Assembly (NCBI GenBank): GCA_021738105.1
Contig: JAIPCS010000052.1
Span: forward strand, 1 to 17,136
DNA from: Sulfuritalea sp.
Lineage (GTDB): Bacteria; Pseudomonadota; Gammaproteobacteria; Burkholderiales; Rhodocyclaceae
Length of the DNA stretch: 17,136 nt
Direction: 5' to 3'
Under the pieces are notes generated by a model that searched no databases, had not been told where the DNA came from, and saw only the letters and a list, made by a program, of their open reading frames with translations. Below are positions 1 through 5,904 of the stretch, one piece after another (the stretch's first letter is position 1; each line of letters begins with the position of its first letter). The position numbers and the translations under genes are program-made.

Positions 1-784
1 CGCCGGAGAAGGCGCCGACCAGCGCCGCCAGAGAAAACGAAAGTTTGCCGGCGAGATCGGTCGATATGCCCATCAATCGTGCGCCGGTACGGTTGATGGC
101 GGTCGCGCGCAGGGCCTTGCCGTAAATCGAGCGCTCAAAAAACAAGGCCATGCCAGCGATCAGGACACCGGCGATACCGACGATCCACAGCGTCTGATAC
201 TGCACGTAAGTCGGTCCGAGTTCGAAACCACCATCGGTGAATGCCGGGGTGCGGCCGCCGTCGGCGCCAAAGAAATAAAGCCCCATACCGACCAGAATGA
301 AATGCACCGCTACCGAAACGATCAGCAACAGGAGGACGGACGCCTCTGCGACGGGTTGGTAGGCCAGGCGGTAGATCTGCGGGCCGAGAGGGACGACGAA
401 GATCAGCGCAATCAGAATCTGCAGCGGGTAGGCCAAATCCTTGAGCGGCAGGAAATTCACCACCACTGCGGCGATAGCCGGAATCGCCGCGTTCTTGAGA
501 ACAATTGTCGGGATTCGCTTGCTGCTGCCTTCGCGCACGGCGGCAACGCTATCGACCAGAGCCACCGCGATGCCAAGCACCACCACCAGCCAGAGTGTGG
601 GCGGCAGTTGGCCGTTGGCAATGGCTGCCGCACTAAGCGCGCCATAGGCCACAAATTCACCCTGTGGAATGAAAATCACCCGAGTGACGGTGAACACCAG
701 CACCAGCGCCAGCGACAACAGAGCGTAAATGGCTCCATTGGTGAGACCATCCTGAGCCAGGATCAAGGCAACATTAAAATCCAC
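1..784 (-). CDS. livH: Branched-chain amino acid-type ABC transporter permease (LivH family), partial
   Basis: This is an inner-membrane permease subunit of a LivHMGF-type ABC importer, a family that carries branched-chain amino acids, short amides or aromatic acids. The reading frame starts at a GTG (minus strand, 784-782) giving VDFNVALILAQDGLTNGAIY and stays open for 261 codons to the left edge, so the C-terminus is missing. The conserved family stretch LSLALVLVFTVTRVIFIPQG is visible near residues 22-41, and the cytoplasmic-loop signature GKALRATAINRTGARLMGI lies near the end. Several hydrophobic segments follow one another, as expected of a multi-spanning permease. The region between the first helices is long and hydrophobic (LPLKDLAYPLQILIALIFV). 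An AGGG lies about 8 nt before the GTG. Its place beside 3-hydroxybenzoate genes suggests, by inference only, uptake of an aromatic acid. The family call is firm; the substrate is unknown. Confidence 0.9.
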   Translation of the reverse strand, partial: MDFNVALILAQDGLTNGAIYALLSLALVLVFTVTRVIFIPQGEFVAYGALSAAAIANGQLPPTLWLVVVLGIAVALVDSVAAVREGSSKRIPTIVLKNAAIPAIAAVVVNFLPLKDLAYPLQILIALIFVVPLGPQIYRLAYQPVAEASVLLLLIVSVAVHFILVGMGLYFFGADGGRTPAFTDGGFELGPTYVQYQTLWIVGIAGVLIAGMALFFERSIYGKALRATAINRTGARLMGISTDLAGKLSFSLAALVGAFSG

Positions 785-796
785 GCTTGCGCCCTG

Positions 797-853
797 TCAA
801 ACAAAAATCTGGCGCGGCGGCTTTATAGCCGCGCCAAAGGTTAAGTTACCCAT
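797..853 (-). CDS. Putative 18-codon leader peptide upstream of livH
   Basis: A very short ORF, MGNLTFGAAIKPPRQIFV, starts with ATG directly behind an unusually strong ribosome binding site (GGAGGAG, then CA, then ATG). It ends with TGA 12 nt before the livH GTG. Its codons pass through the GC-rich hairpin and T-run at 803-835, so translation of the ORF would oppose hairpin folding. That arrangement resembles a leader-peptide attenuator. No family is recognised. The excellent SD and the placement are the only evidence; it could be a chance ORF or a decayed gene start. Confidence 0.35.
   Translation of the reverse strand: MGNLTFGAAIKPPRQIFV
803..835 (-). terminator. Intrinsic-terminator-like hairpin in the livH leader
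   Basis: On the minus strand, arms GGCGCGGC and GCCGCGCC (835-828 and 818-811) form an 8-bp all-GC stem with a 9-nt loop. The stem is followed by AGATTTTTG. A GC stem plus a T-run is the form of a Rho-independent terminator, and it sits between the presumed livH promoter and the livH start. It could act as an attenuator or as the end of a separate short transcript. Confidence 0.55.
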
Positions 854-854
854 T

Positions 855-923
855 GCTCCTCCGTGCTTGTTTTTCTTGACCTCTCTCCAGTTCCACCTTG
901 ATAGCGCTTGAACACGGAGGAGC
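855..923. repeat. 11-bp inverted repeat made of two identical SD-like sequences
   Basis: GCTCCTCCGTG at 855-865 and its exact reverse complement CACGGAGGAGC at 913-923 face each other across 47 bp. Each copy contains GGAGGAG and is followed closely by an ATG: the leader ORF on the minus strand and a 10-codon ORF (929-961) on the plus strand. Confidence 0.6.
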
Positions 924-937
924 CAAGTATGCGACAA

Positions 938-966
938 ATTCTGACAATGAAGTATGTTTAAGTCAA
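938..966 (-). promoter_or_regulatory. Candidate sigma-70 promoter for livH
   Basis: Read on the minus strand, TTGACT (966-961) and CAGAAT (943-938) are separated by exactly 17 nt. They match the -35 consensus at 5 of 6 positions and the -10 consensus at 4 of 6. Transcription would start near 931, leaving about 78 nt before the leader ORF. The call is from base matching only. Confidence 0.4.
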
Positions 967-1080
967 CTAGTTTTATATCGAACAATTCTGGTTTAGTGAA
1001 AATTAGAACTGCCTAATATGCTGGTTTTATGTATTTTTCTTCTTTTGGCGCACCAACGAGTGTGATGACTGCTAAGTTGT

Positions 1081-1090
1081 TTGATATCAA
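1081..1090. promoter_or_regulatory. Palindrome TTGATATCAA, candidate MarR operator
   Basis: This is a perfect 10-bp palindrome, 42 bp upstream of the MarR-family start codon. Many MarR proteins bind short palindromes with TTG and CAA half-sites and repress their own gene. A second dyad, ATTAG-N6-CTAAT, lies at 1002-1017 between the two divergent genes. Function is inferred from position and symmetry. Confidence 0.4.
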
Positions 1091-1132
1091 CATTAGTGGC
1101 AAACTGCCCCAACTCACATTTTCTGACATGCC

Positions 1133-1582
1133 ATGCCTTCGACCCGCAAGAGCCCTGCCCTCGGTTGTCTCGTCAGTCACGTCGGCTTCCATTTGCGCCT
1201 AGCGCAGTTAGCGGTATTTGAGCATTTTGACAGCCGCCTGGGGGATATAAAAGTTTCACCTGCCATTTTTTCGGTGCTCGAAGTACTGCGCCAAAACGAT
1301 GGCATTACGCAATCGAAACTCGCTGCGACGGTGAGGTTGAACCGCTCCTCGGTGGTGCCGCTGCTGGACAAGCTGGCCAAGCGTGGTTTGGTTGAGCGAC
1401 GCGCCTCAACCACGGATCGACGCCATAATCATCTGCATCTCACCGATGCCGGCCGCGCCCTGCTGAGTGAAGCCATATCCCGTGCCGAACTGCACGAAAA
1501 GGAGGTCTGCAAGCCGCTGACAATCGCGGAAAAGAAGTTGCTGCTGGAACTGCTTGGGCGCTTCCGACCGCACAAAGCCTGA
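1133..1582 (+). CDS. MarR-family transcriptional regulator
   Basis: A 149-residue winged-helix regulator of the MarR family, which usually works as a dimeric repressor released by a small phenolic ligand. The order fits the family: an N-terminal dimerisation helix (about 10-35), then the helix-turn-helix LTQSKLAATVRLNRSSV-type stretch (here GITQSKLAATVRLNRSSVV, about 57-75). Next come the recognition helix end LLDKLAKRGLVERR and the wing STTDRRHNHLHLTDAGRALL (about 92-111), with the typical DRR and LTDAG elements. The ATG at 1133 has no clear Shine-Dalgarno; another ATG five bases earlier is out of frame. It is divergent from livH and convergent with the LysR gene, ending 29 bp from it. MarR proteins such as MobR respond to 3-hydroxybenzoate, so control of the neighbouring pathway or transporter is plausible, but the ligand cannot be read from sequence. 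Confidence 0.9.
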   Translation: MPSTRKSPALGCLVSHVGFHLRLAQLAVFEHFDSRLGDIKVSPAIFSVLEVLRQNDGITQSKLAATVRLNRSSVVPLLDKLAKRGLVERRASTTDRRHNHLHLTDAGRALLSEAISRAELHEKEVCKPLTIAEKKLLLELLGRFRPHKA

Positions 1583-1611
1583 GAGTGGATTCGCACTCCA
1601 CCTCACACCGG

Positions 1612-2529
1612 TCAGTGCGACTCGGATAGCAGTTCGGAAACAAGGCCGCGCAACCAGCGATTACTTTCGTCGTGGTGATAGCGTTCATGCCAATGTTGCT
1701 TGACGGCATACTGCGGCAACGGAAACGGAACCGGGAAGATCCGGAATGCGCCACGCCCCTGCAGGACATCTCCCAAACGTCTTGGAATCGTGAGCAGTAA
1801 ATCCGTGTGCTCGATGACAAATGCCGCGCCAAGAAAGCTGGGAATCTTCAGGGCGATGCGACGCGTGATGCCCTGCCGCGCGATTTCATGGTCGATGATC
1901 GACGGTGCCGATCCTGAAGCACTGATGACGGCATGATCTTCGGATTCGAATTGCTGGCGGCTTAACTCGCCGGTAATCCGCGGATGATCCCTGCCAACCA
2001 TGCAGACGAAGTTTTGGCTAAACAACAATTGCTGGTAAAAGCCCGCTTCCAGTTGCGGAATGAAACCCAGCGCCAAGTCCGCCTCACCACTTTCGAGCAT
2101 GCGCGGCGTATCCCCAGACAATGGAAAAATCTCGATACGTATGCCCGGTGCCGTCGCCCGCAGTCGCTCCCACAACTTCGGCAGCAGGACCCACTGACTG
2201 ATGTCAGTCATGCAAATACGGAAAGCTCGGTCCGATGTCCCGGGATCAAACTCGCCGCGATGCTCATGGACCTGTTCCAGCGCCGCGAGAACATCGCGAA
2301 CCGGCCGCACCAGACCCGCGCTGAAGGGTGTTGGCTCCATACCGCTCGAGGTGCGGACAAACAAGGGATCACCAAAATGGGCGCGCATCTTCGCCAGGGC
2401 GACACTGACCGCCGGTTGGCCCAGACCGAGCGCTTCGGCCGCCTTGGTCACGCTGCGGGTTTTGACGATCTGGTCGAATACCGACAGGCAGCGGATATCG
2501 ATCGAGTTCATTGAATCACTACTATTCAT
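1612..2529 (-). CDS. LysR-family regulator (NahR/NagR-like) of the gentisate operon
   Basis: A LysR-type regulator of usual length (305 residues). The N-terminal helix-turn-helix is clear: VFDQIVKTRSVTKAAEALGL followed by GQPAVSVALAKMR and DPLFVRT. The rest is a periplasmic-binding-like effector domain, with FRICMTDISQWVLLPKLWERL and GEADLALGFIPQL resembling the NahR/NagR/DntR group that senses salicylate-like aromatic acids. The gene is divergent from the gentisate operon, the normal layout for an LTTR activator with its target. Two in-frame ATGs exist. The upstream one (2529) lies inside the LysR box at 2523-2539. The one at 2511 gives the shorter, more typical N-terminus MNSIDIRCLSVF (299 residues). 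Neither has a strong SD. The effector is likely 3-hydroxybenzoate or gentisate, by inference from context. Confidence 0.92.
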   Translation of the reverse strand: MNSSDSMNSIDIRCLSVFDQIVKTRSVTKAAEALGLGQPAVSVALAKMRAHFGDPLFVRTSSGMEPTPFSAGLVRPVRDVLAALEQVHEHRGEFDPGTSDRAFRICMTDISQWVLLPKLWERLRATAPGIRIEIFPLSGDTPRMLESGEADLALGFIPQLEAGFYQQLLFSQNFVCMVGRDHPRITGELSRQQFESEDHAVISASGSAPSIIDHEIARQGITRRIALKIPSFLGAAFVIEHTDLLLTIPRRLGDVLQGRGAFRIFPVPFPLPQYAVKQHWHERYHHDESNRWLRGLVSELLSESH

Positions 2530-2539
2530 ATTTCGAATA
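2523..2539. promoter_or_regulatory. LysR box (TATTC-N7-GAATA)
   Basis: A 17-bp dyad with perfect 5-bp arms contains the T-N11-A pattern of LTTR sites. Its centre (2531) is about 65 bp upstream of the start point predicted from the promoter at 2561-2589, which is where LTTR recognition sites normally lie. It overlaps the first ATG of the LysR gene, so binding would also affect expression of the regulator itself. Confidence 0.55.
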
Positions 2540-2560
2540 CTCTATATCGTAATCACAGGA

Positions 2561-2589
2561 TTTACAGCAATCCGGCGAGATTCTAGGAT
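2561..2589 (+). promoter_or_regulatory. Candidate sigma-70 promoter of the gentisate operon
   Basis: TTTACA (2561-2566) and TAGGAT (2584-2589) are 17 nt apart. They match consensus at 5 of 6 and 4 of 6 positions. The predicted start is near 2596, giving an untranslated leader of about 80 nt. A weak -10 below a LysR box fits an activator-dependent promoter. Confidence 0.5.
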
Positions 2590-2678
2590 GCACCCTTACA
2601 CGGAACCGGAAGCCATCGACCAGACAACCCTGTCGCGCCGACCGGCAACGGACTGAAAACAATAGAGGAGCATTCGTG

Positions 2679-3716
2679 ATGGAAGAGCTTGGTCGCCTTG
2701 AAGACCTACCCGAAGACTATCGCGCGGCGCTGACCGAGCAGAATCTGGTGCCGCTTTGGCCCAGCCTGCGTGCGGTGCTGCCGCCGGGCAAGCCGGCATT
2801 GCGTACCCGCCCCACATGCTGGTCCTATCAGGAACTGCGCCCCCTGCTGCTCAAAGCCGGTGAACTGACTCCCATAGAAAAAGCGGAACGCCGCGTGCTG
2901 GTGCTGGCCAATCCGGGCCATGGCCTGGAAAAGATGCAGGCCAGCTCAACCATCTATCTTGGCATGCAGTTGCTGCAACCCGGCGAATGGGCACCCTCGC
3001 ACAAGCACACACCCAATGCGGTACGCATGATCGTCGAGGGCGAAGGCGCCTACACCACGATCGATGGCGAAAAGTGCCCGATGCACCGCGGCGACTTGAT
3101 CCTGACTCCAACCGGAGTCTGGCACGAGCATGGCCATGATGGCGACCAGCCGGTGGTCTGGCTCGATGTGCTCGACCTGCCGCTGGTGTATTACGTTGAA
3201 GCCTCCTACGTCACCGAGGGCAAGGCCCAGCCGGTGGTGGCTGAAGGAAGCGAGCAGGGTTATCAGCGTGGTGGCGTGGTGCCATCACCGATGTTTGTGC
3301 GCACCCGACAGACTTTTCCGATGCTGCGCTATCCCTGGACAGACGTGCGCAAGACGCTGGAAGCGCTGGCGCATTGCCAGCCGGCAATGGACGCCGTGCA
3401 AGTGGCTTACGTCAACCCGGAGAATGGTCACGATTGTCAGCGCATCCTCGGATACTCGGCGCTGATGCTTCGCCCGGGCGAACGCCTGGCGATGCCGGCG
3501 CGCTCGACAGCGATGGTATTTCATCAGATCGAGGGCGCTGCCGAGGTCAACGCGGATGGCCACAGCTTCAAACTGGCCGAGGCTGACACCTGCTGCATTC
3601 CCGGCTACACGCCGATCACTCTGGCCAATCAATCGGCCGACCTGCCCGCGTTCATTTTCATCGCCGACGACGCCCCGTTGCAAAAGAAGCTCGGGGTTTA
3701 TGAAGTTCGCAGCTGA
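2679..3716 (+). CDS. Gentisate 1,2-dioxygenase
   Basis: This cupin-type Fe(II) ring-cleavage dioxygenase opens gentisate with O2 to maleylpyruvate in the cytoplasm. The protein has 345 residues, the usual size, with two cupin halves. Cupin motif 1 reads PGEWAPSHKHTPNAVRMIVE with metal ligands His108 and His110. Motif 2 reads PMHRGDLILTPTGVWHEH with the third ligand His149. The second cupin half (about 210-345) lacks these histidines, as usual in this family. I chose ATG 2679 because AGAGGAG (2664-2670) lies 8 nt before it; an in-frame GTG at 2676 would add one residue. It is the first gene of a three-gene operon, 24 bp before the hydrolase gene, and lies behind the LysR box and promoter. Close relatives include NagI-type enzymes. 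Salicylate 1,2-dioxygenase is a sister family, but the following 3-hydroxybenzoate hydroxylase favours gentisate. Confidence 0.93.
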   Translation: MEELGRLEDLPEDYRAALTEQNLVPLWPSLRAVLPPGKPALRTRPTCWSYQELRPLLLKAGELTPIEKAERRVLVLANPGHGLEKMQASSTIYLGMQLLQPGEWAPSHKHTPNAVRMIVEGEGAYTTIDGEKCPMHRGDLILTPTGVWHEHGHDGDQPVVWLDVLDLPLVYYVEASYVTEGKAQPVVAEGSEQGYQRGGVVPSPMFVRTRQTFPMLRYPWTDVRKTLEALAHCQPAMDAVQVAYVNPENGHDCQRILGYSALMLRPGERLAMPARSTAMVFHQIEGAAEVNADGHSFKLAEADTCCIPGYTPITLANQSADLPAFIFIADDAPLQKKLGVYEVRS

Positions 3717-3740
3717 TTTCAAATCCAGAAAGAAAAATCA

Positions 3741-4451
3741 ATGACTCAAGCCAGCTATCTTTGGAACCCACCGCCGGTGCGCTCGTTGCCGGTGCGAGGC
3801 GGCAACGCCCGCTATCCGATCAACCGCATCTTTTGCGTCGGCCGCAACTACCACGCCCACGCCATCGAGATGGGACGCCCGGTAGACAAGGCGAGCATGA
3901 AGCCCTTCTATTTCACCAAGTCCGCTTCGGCCCTGATCGAATCCGGATCGACCGTACCCTACCCGGCCGGCACCACCAACTACCATTATGAAATGGAGCT
4001 GGTGGTTGCCATCGGTGCGCCCGGCTTCCGTATATCCGAGAGCGATGCCGAAAGCATGATCTACGGTTATGCCGCCGGGCTCGACATGACGCGCCGCGAC
4101 CTGCAGCTGGTGGCACGCGACCAGGGCCGCCCGTGGGATCTCGGCAAGGATTTCGAGAAGTCCGCCGTGTGCAGTGAAATCATGCCGATCGACAACCTGG
4201 GGGTGCTGAAAGACGGCGCGATCAATTTGACGGTCAATGGCGAAATCCGCCAGAACGCGGATTTGAGTCAGCTGATCTGGAGCATTCCGGAACTGCTGGC
4301 CGACCTGTCAAAGTTCTATCACCTCGAAGCGGGCGATCTGATCTACACCGGTACGCCGGAAGGCGTTGGAGCGGTCAGCAGCGGCGATCGGATCAACGGG
4401 CATATCGACGATGTCGGCGAGGTAGGCCTGACGATCGGCGATGCCGAATAA
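3741..4451 (+). CDS. Fumarylpyruvate hydrolase (FAH family)
   Basis: This enzyme hydrolyses fumarylpyruvate to fumarate and pyruvate, the last step of the gentisate pathway. The 236-residue protein is a single-domain fumarylacetoacetate hydrolase fold like NagK. Family marks are FCVGRNYHAHA (31-41), the metal ligands Glu84 and Glu86 in YHYEMELVVAIG and Asp115 in AAGLDMTRRDLQ. Also present are the active-site lysine Lys136 in PWDLGKDFEKSA and the C-terminal LEAGDLIYTGTPEGVG. The spacing Asp115 to Lys136 (21) equals that in FAHD1-type enzymes. The gene lies 24 bp behind the dioxygenase and 20 bp before the monooxygenase, with AGAAAG upstream of the ATG. With no isomerase gene here, the enzyme might also act on maleylpyruvate directly, which sequence cannot decide. 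Confidence 0.92.
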   Translation: MTQASYLWNPPPVRSLPVRGGNARYPINRIFCVGRNYHAHAIEMGRPVDKASMKPFYFTKSASALIESGSTVPYPAGTTNYHYEMELVVAIGAPGFRISESDAESMIYGYAAGLDMTRRDLQLVARDQGRPWDLGKDFEKSAVCSEIMPIDNLGVLKDGAINLTVNGEIRQNADLSQLIWSIPELLADLSKFYHLEAGDLIYTGTPEGVGAVSSGDRINGHIDDVGEVGLTIGDAE

Positions 4452-4471
4452 ATCTTGAGGAAAAGACGAAC

Positions 4472-5677
4472 ATGAGCGGACAACTTCCCGTAATCGTCGC
4501 CGGCGGTGGAATCGGCGGTCTCGCTGCCGCATTGGCGCTGGTGCGTCAGGGTTTCTCGGTCAAGGTGCTGGAACAATCGCCGCACATTGGTGAAATCGGT
4601 GCCGGCATACAGCTCGGCCCCAACGCCTTTCACGCCTTCGACGCGCTCGGTATCGGCGACAAGGCGCGCAGCCGTTCGGTATTCACCGACGAGATGGTGA
4701 TGCACGATGCGCTGGACGAAACGCTGGTCGGCCGCATACCGACGGGCGAGGCCTTTCGCCAGCGTTTCGGCAACCCCTACGCCGTGATCCATCGCGTTGA
4801 TGTGCACACTGCCTTGATGGAAGGCGCGGAAGAAACCGAACGCGTGGAATTCCATACGTCGAGCCGGGTGGAACGCATCGAACAGGACGACGAAAGCGTG
4901 ACCGTATTTGATCAGGCTGGCGGCGCCCATCGCGGCACGGCATTGATCGGCGCCGACGGCGTGAAGTCGGGGGTGCGGGCACAGTACGTCAATGACCCGC
5001 ACCGCGTCACCGGCCATGTCGTGTACCGCGCCGTGGTGGACCGCGAGGATTTTCCCGTCAATCTGCAATGGAATGCCGCCAGCATCTGGGTGGGACCCAA
5101 CTGCCATCTGGTGCACTATCCGCTGCGCGGCGGTGAGCAGTACAACGTCGTGGTGACCTTTCACAGCCGCGATACGGAACAATGGGGGGTGACGGAAGGC
5201 AGCCGCGATGAAGTGCTGAGTTACTTTCAGGGTATCTGCCCCAAAGCGCGCCAGTTGATCAATCTGCCCAAGAGCTGGAAGCGCTGGGCTACCGCCGATC
5301 GCGAACCCATCGGCCAATGGTCCTTCGGTCGCGCCACCTTGCTTGGCGATGCGGCTCATCCGACCACTCAATACATGGCGCAAGGTGCCTGCATGGCGCT
5401 GGAGGACGCCGTGACGCTGGGTGAAGCCCTGCGCGTCAACGCCAATGACTTCACCCAGGCCTTCGATCTCTACCAGCGCTCGCGTGTTGCCCGCACTGCC
5501 CGCATCGTGTTGTCCTCCCGCGAAATGGGGCGCATCTACCATGCCAAAGGAGTCGAACGTCTGGTGCGCAACGATCTGTGGAAAGGCCGCAGCCCGGAAC
5601 GCTTCTACGACGCGATGGAATGGCTGTATGGCTGGAAGCTTGAGAACTGCCTTGCCGACAGGCCTGTCACGCAATGA
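4472..5677 (+). CDS. 3-hydroxybenzoate 6-monooxygenase (FAD-dependent)
   Basis: This class A flavin monooxygenase converts 3-hydroxybenzoate, NAD(P)H and O2 to gentisate. The 401-residue length is typical. The FAD dinucleotide-binding fingerprint VAGGGIGGLAAALAL is at 9-23. The DG motif IGADGVKSGVR is at 159-169, and the GD motif ATLLGDAAHPTTQYMAQGA is at 288-306. The segment EIGAGIQLGPNAFHAFDALG is characteristic of the 3HB6H/NagX and salicylate-hydroxylase group. From memory of the Rhodococcus 3HB6H structure (His213, Tyr217, Gln301), the matching residues here would be His212, Tyr216 and Gln300, with the same spacing, supporting para-hydroxylation of 3-hydroxybenzoate. GAGGA lies 11 nt before the ATG. 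It is the third operon gene and supplies the substrate of the first. Salicylate 5-hydroxylation is unlikely, as that needs a multicomponent enzyme. Confidence 0.88.
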   Translation: MSGQLPVIVAGGGIGGLAAALALVRQGFSVKVLEQSPHIGEIGAGIQLGPNAFHAFDALGIGDKARSRSVFTDEMVMHDALDETLVGRIPTGEAFRQRFGNPYAVIHRVDVHTALMEGAEETERVEFHTSSRVERIEQDDESVTVFDQAGGAHRGTALIGADGVKSGVRAQYVNDPHRVTGHVVYRAVVDREDFPVNLQWNAASIWVGPNCHLVHYPLRGGEQYNVVVTFHSRDTEQWGVTEGSRDEVLSYFQGICPKARQLINLPKSWKRWATADREPIGQWSFGRATLLGDAAHPTTQYMAQGACMALEDAVTLGEALRVNANDFTQAFDLYQRSRVARTARIVLSSREMGRIYHAKGVERLVRNDLWKGRSPERFYDAMEWLYGWKLENCLADRPVTQ

Positions 5678-5904
5678 ATCGACCCCGCGAATTCTTCGAC
5701 AACAACACCCGCCTCATTGTCGCAATCCGCCCCTGCTGAAATTCTGGGGCAGACACAGCACGCAAGCGACTATCCCAAACGGGTACGCCCTGCACCGTGG
5801 CGCAGGTATCAGCGGGCACATGAGGTTTGACAACACCGTGGCCTTGCGCGAAAGTAGCGCGGCGTTGCTATCAACTGCGGCATTGAAATCCGCCGGAGGT
5901 CTCG

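Larger units (their letters stand above)
785..1132. other. Divergent intergenic region between livH and the MarR gene
   Basis: This 348-bp, AT-rich stretch separates the leftward livH from the rightward marR-type gene. It holds the leader ORF, terminator-like hairpin and promoter for livH. It also holds an 11-bp inverted repeat (GCTCCTCCGTG at 855-865 and CACGGAGGAGC at 913-923), an ATTAG-N6-CTAAT dyad at 1002-1017 and the perfect palindrome TTGATATCAA at 1081-1090. No longer gene was found here. Confidence 0.7.

Noticed and set aside
302..844. Plus-strand ORF of 180 residues at the left edge
   Set aside because: It is antisense to the LivH permease; the translation is full of Arg, Gln, His and Asn, as expected from reversed membrane-protein codons.
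1583..1598. Possible terminator GAGTG-N6-CACTC between the MarR and LysR genes
   Set aside because: The stem is only 5 bp and no T-run follows on either strand.
4343..5674. Long minus-strand ORF of 443 residues across the monooxygenase gene
   Set aside because: It is the antisense shadow of the high-GC monooxygenase gene, whose FAD motifs are unambiguous; the antisense translation has no recognisable motif.
5827..5855. TTGACA as a promoter for the serine hydrolase
   Set aside because: The -35 is perfect, but no acceptable -10 is found 16-19 nt downstream.
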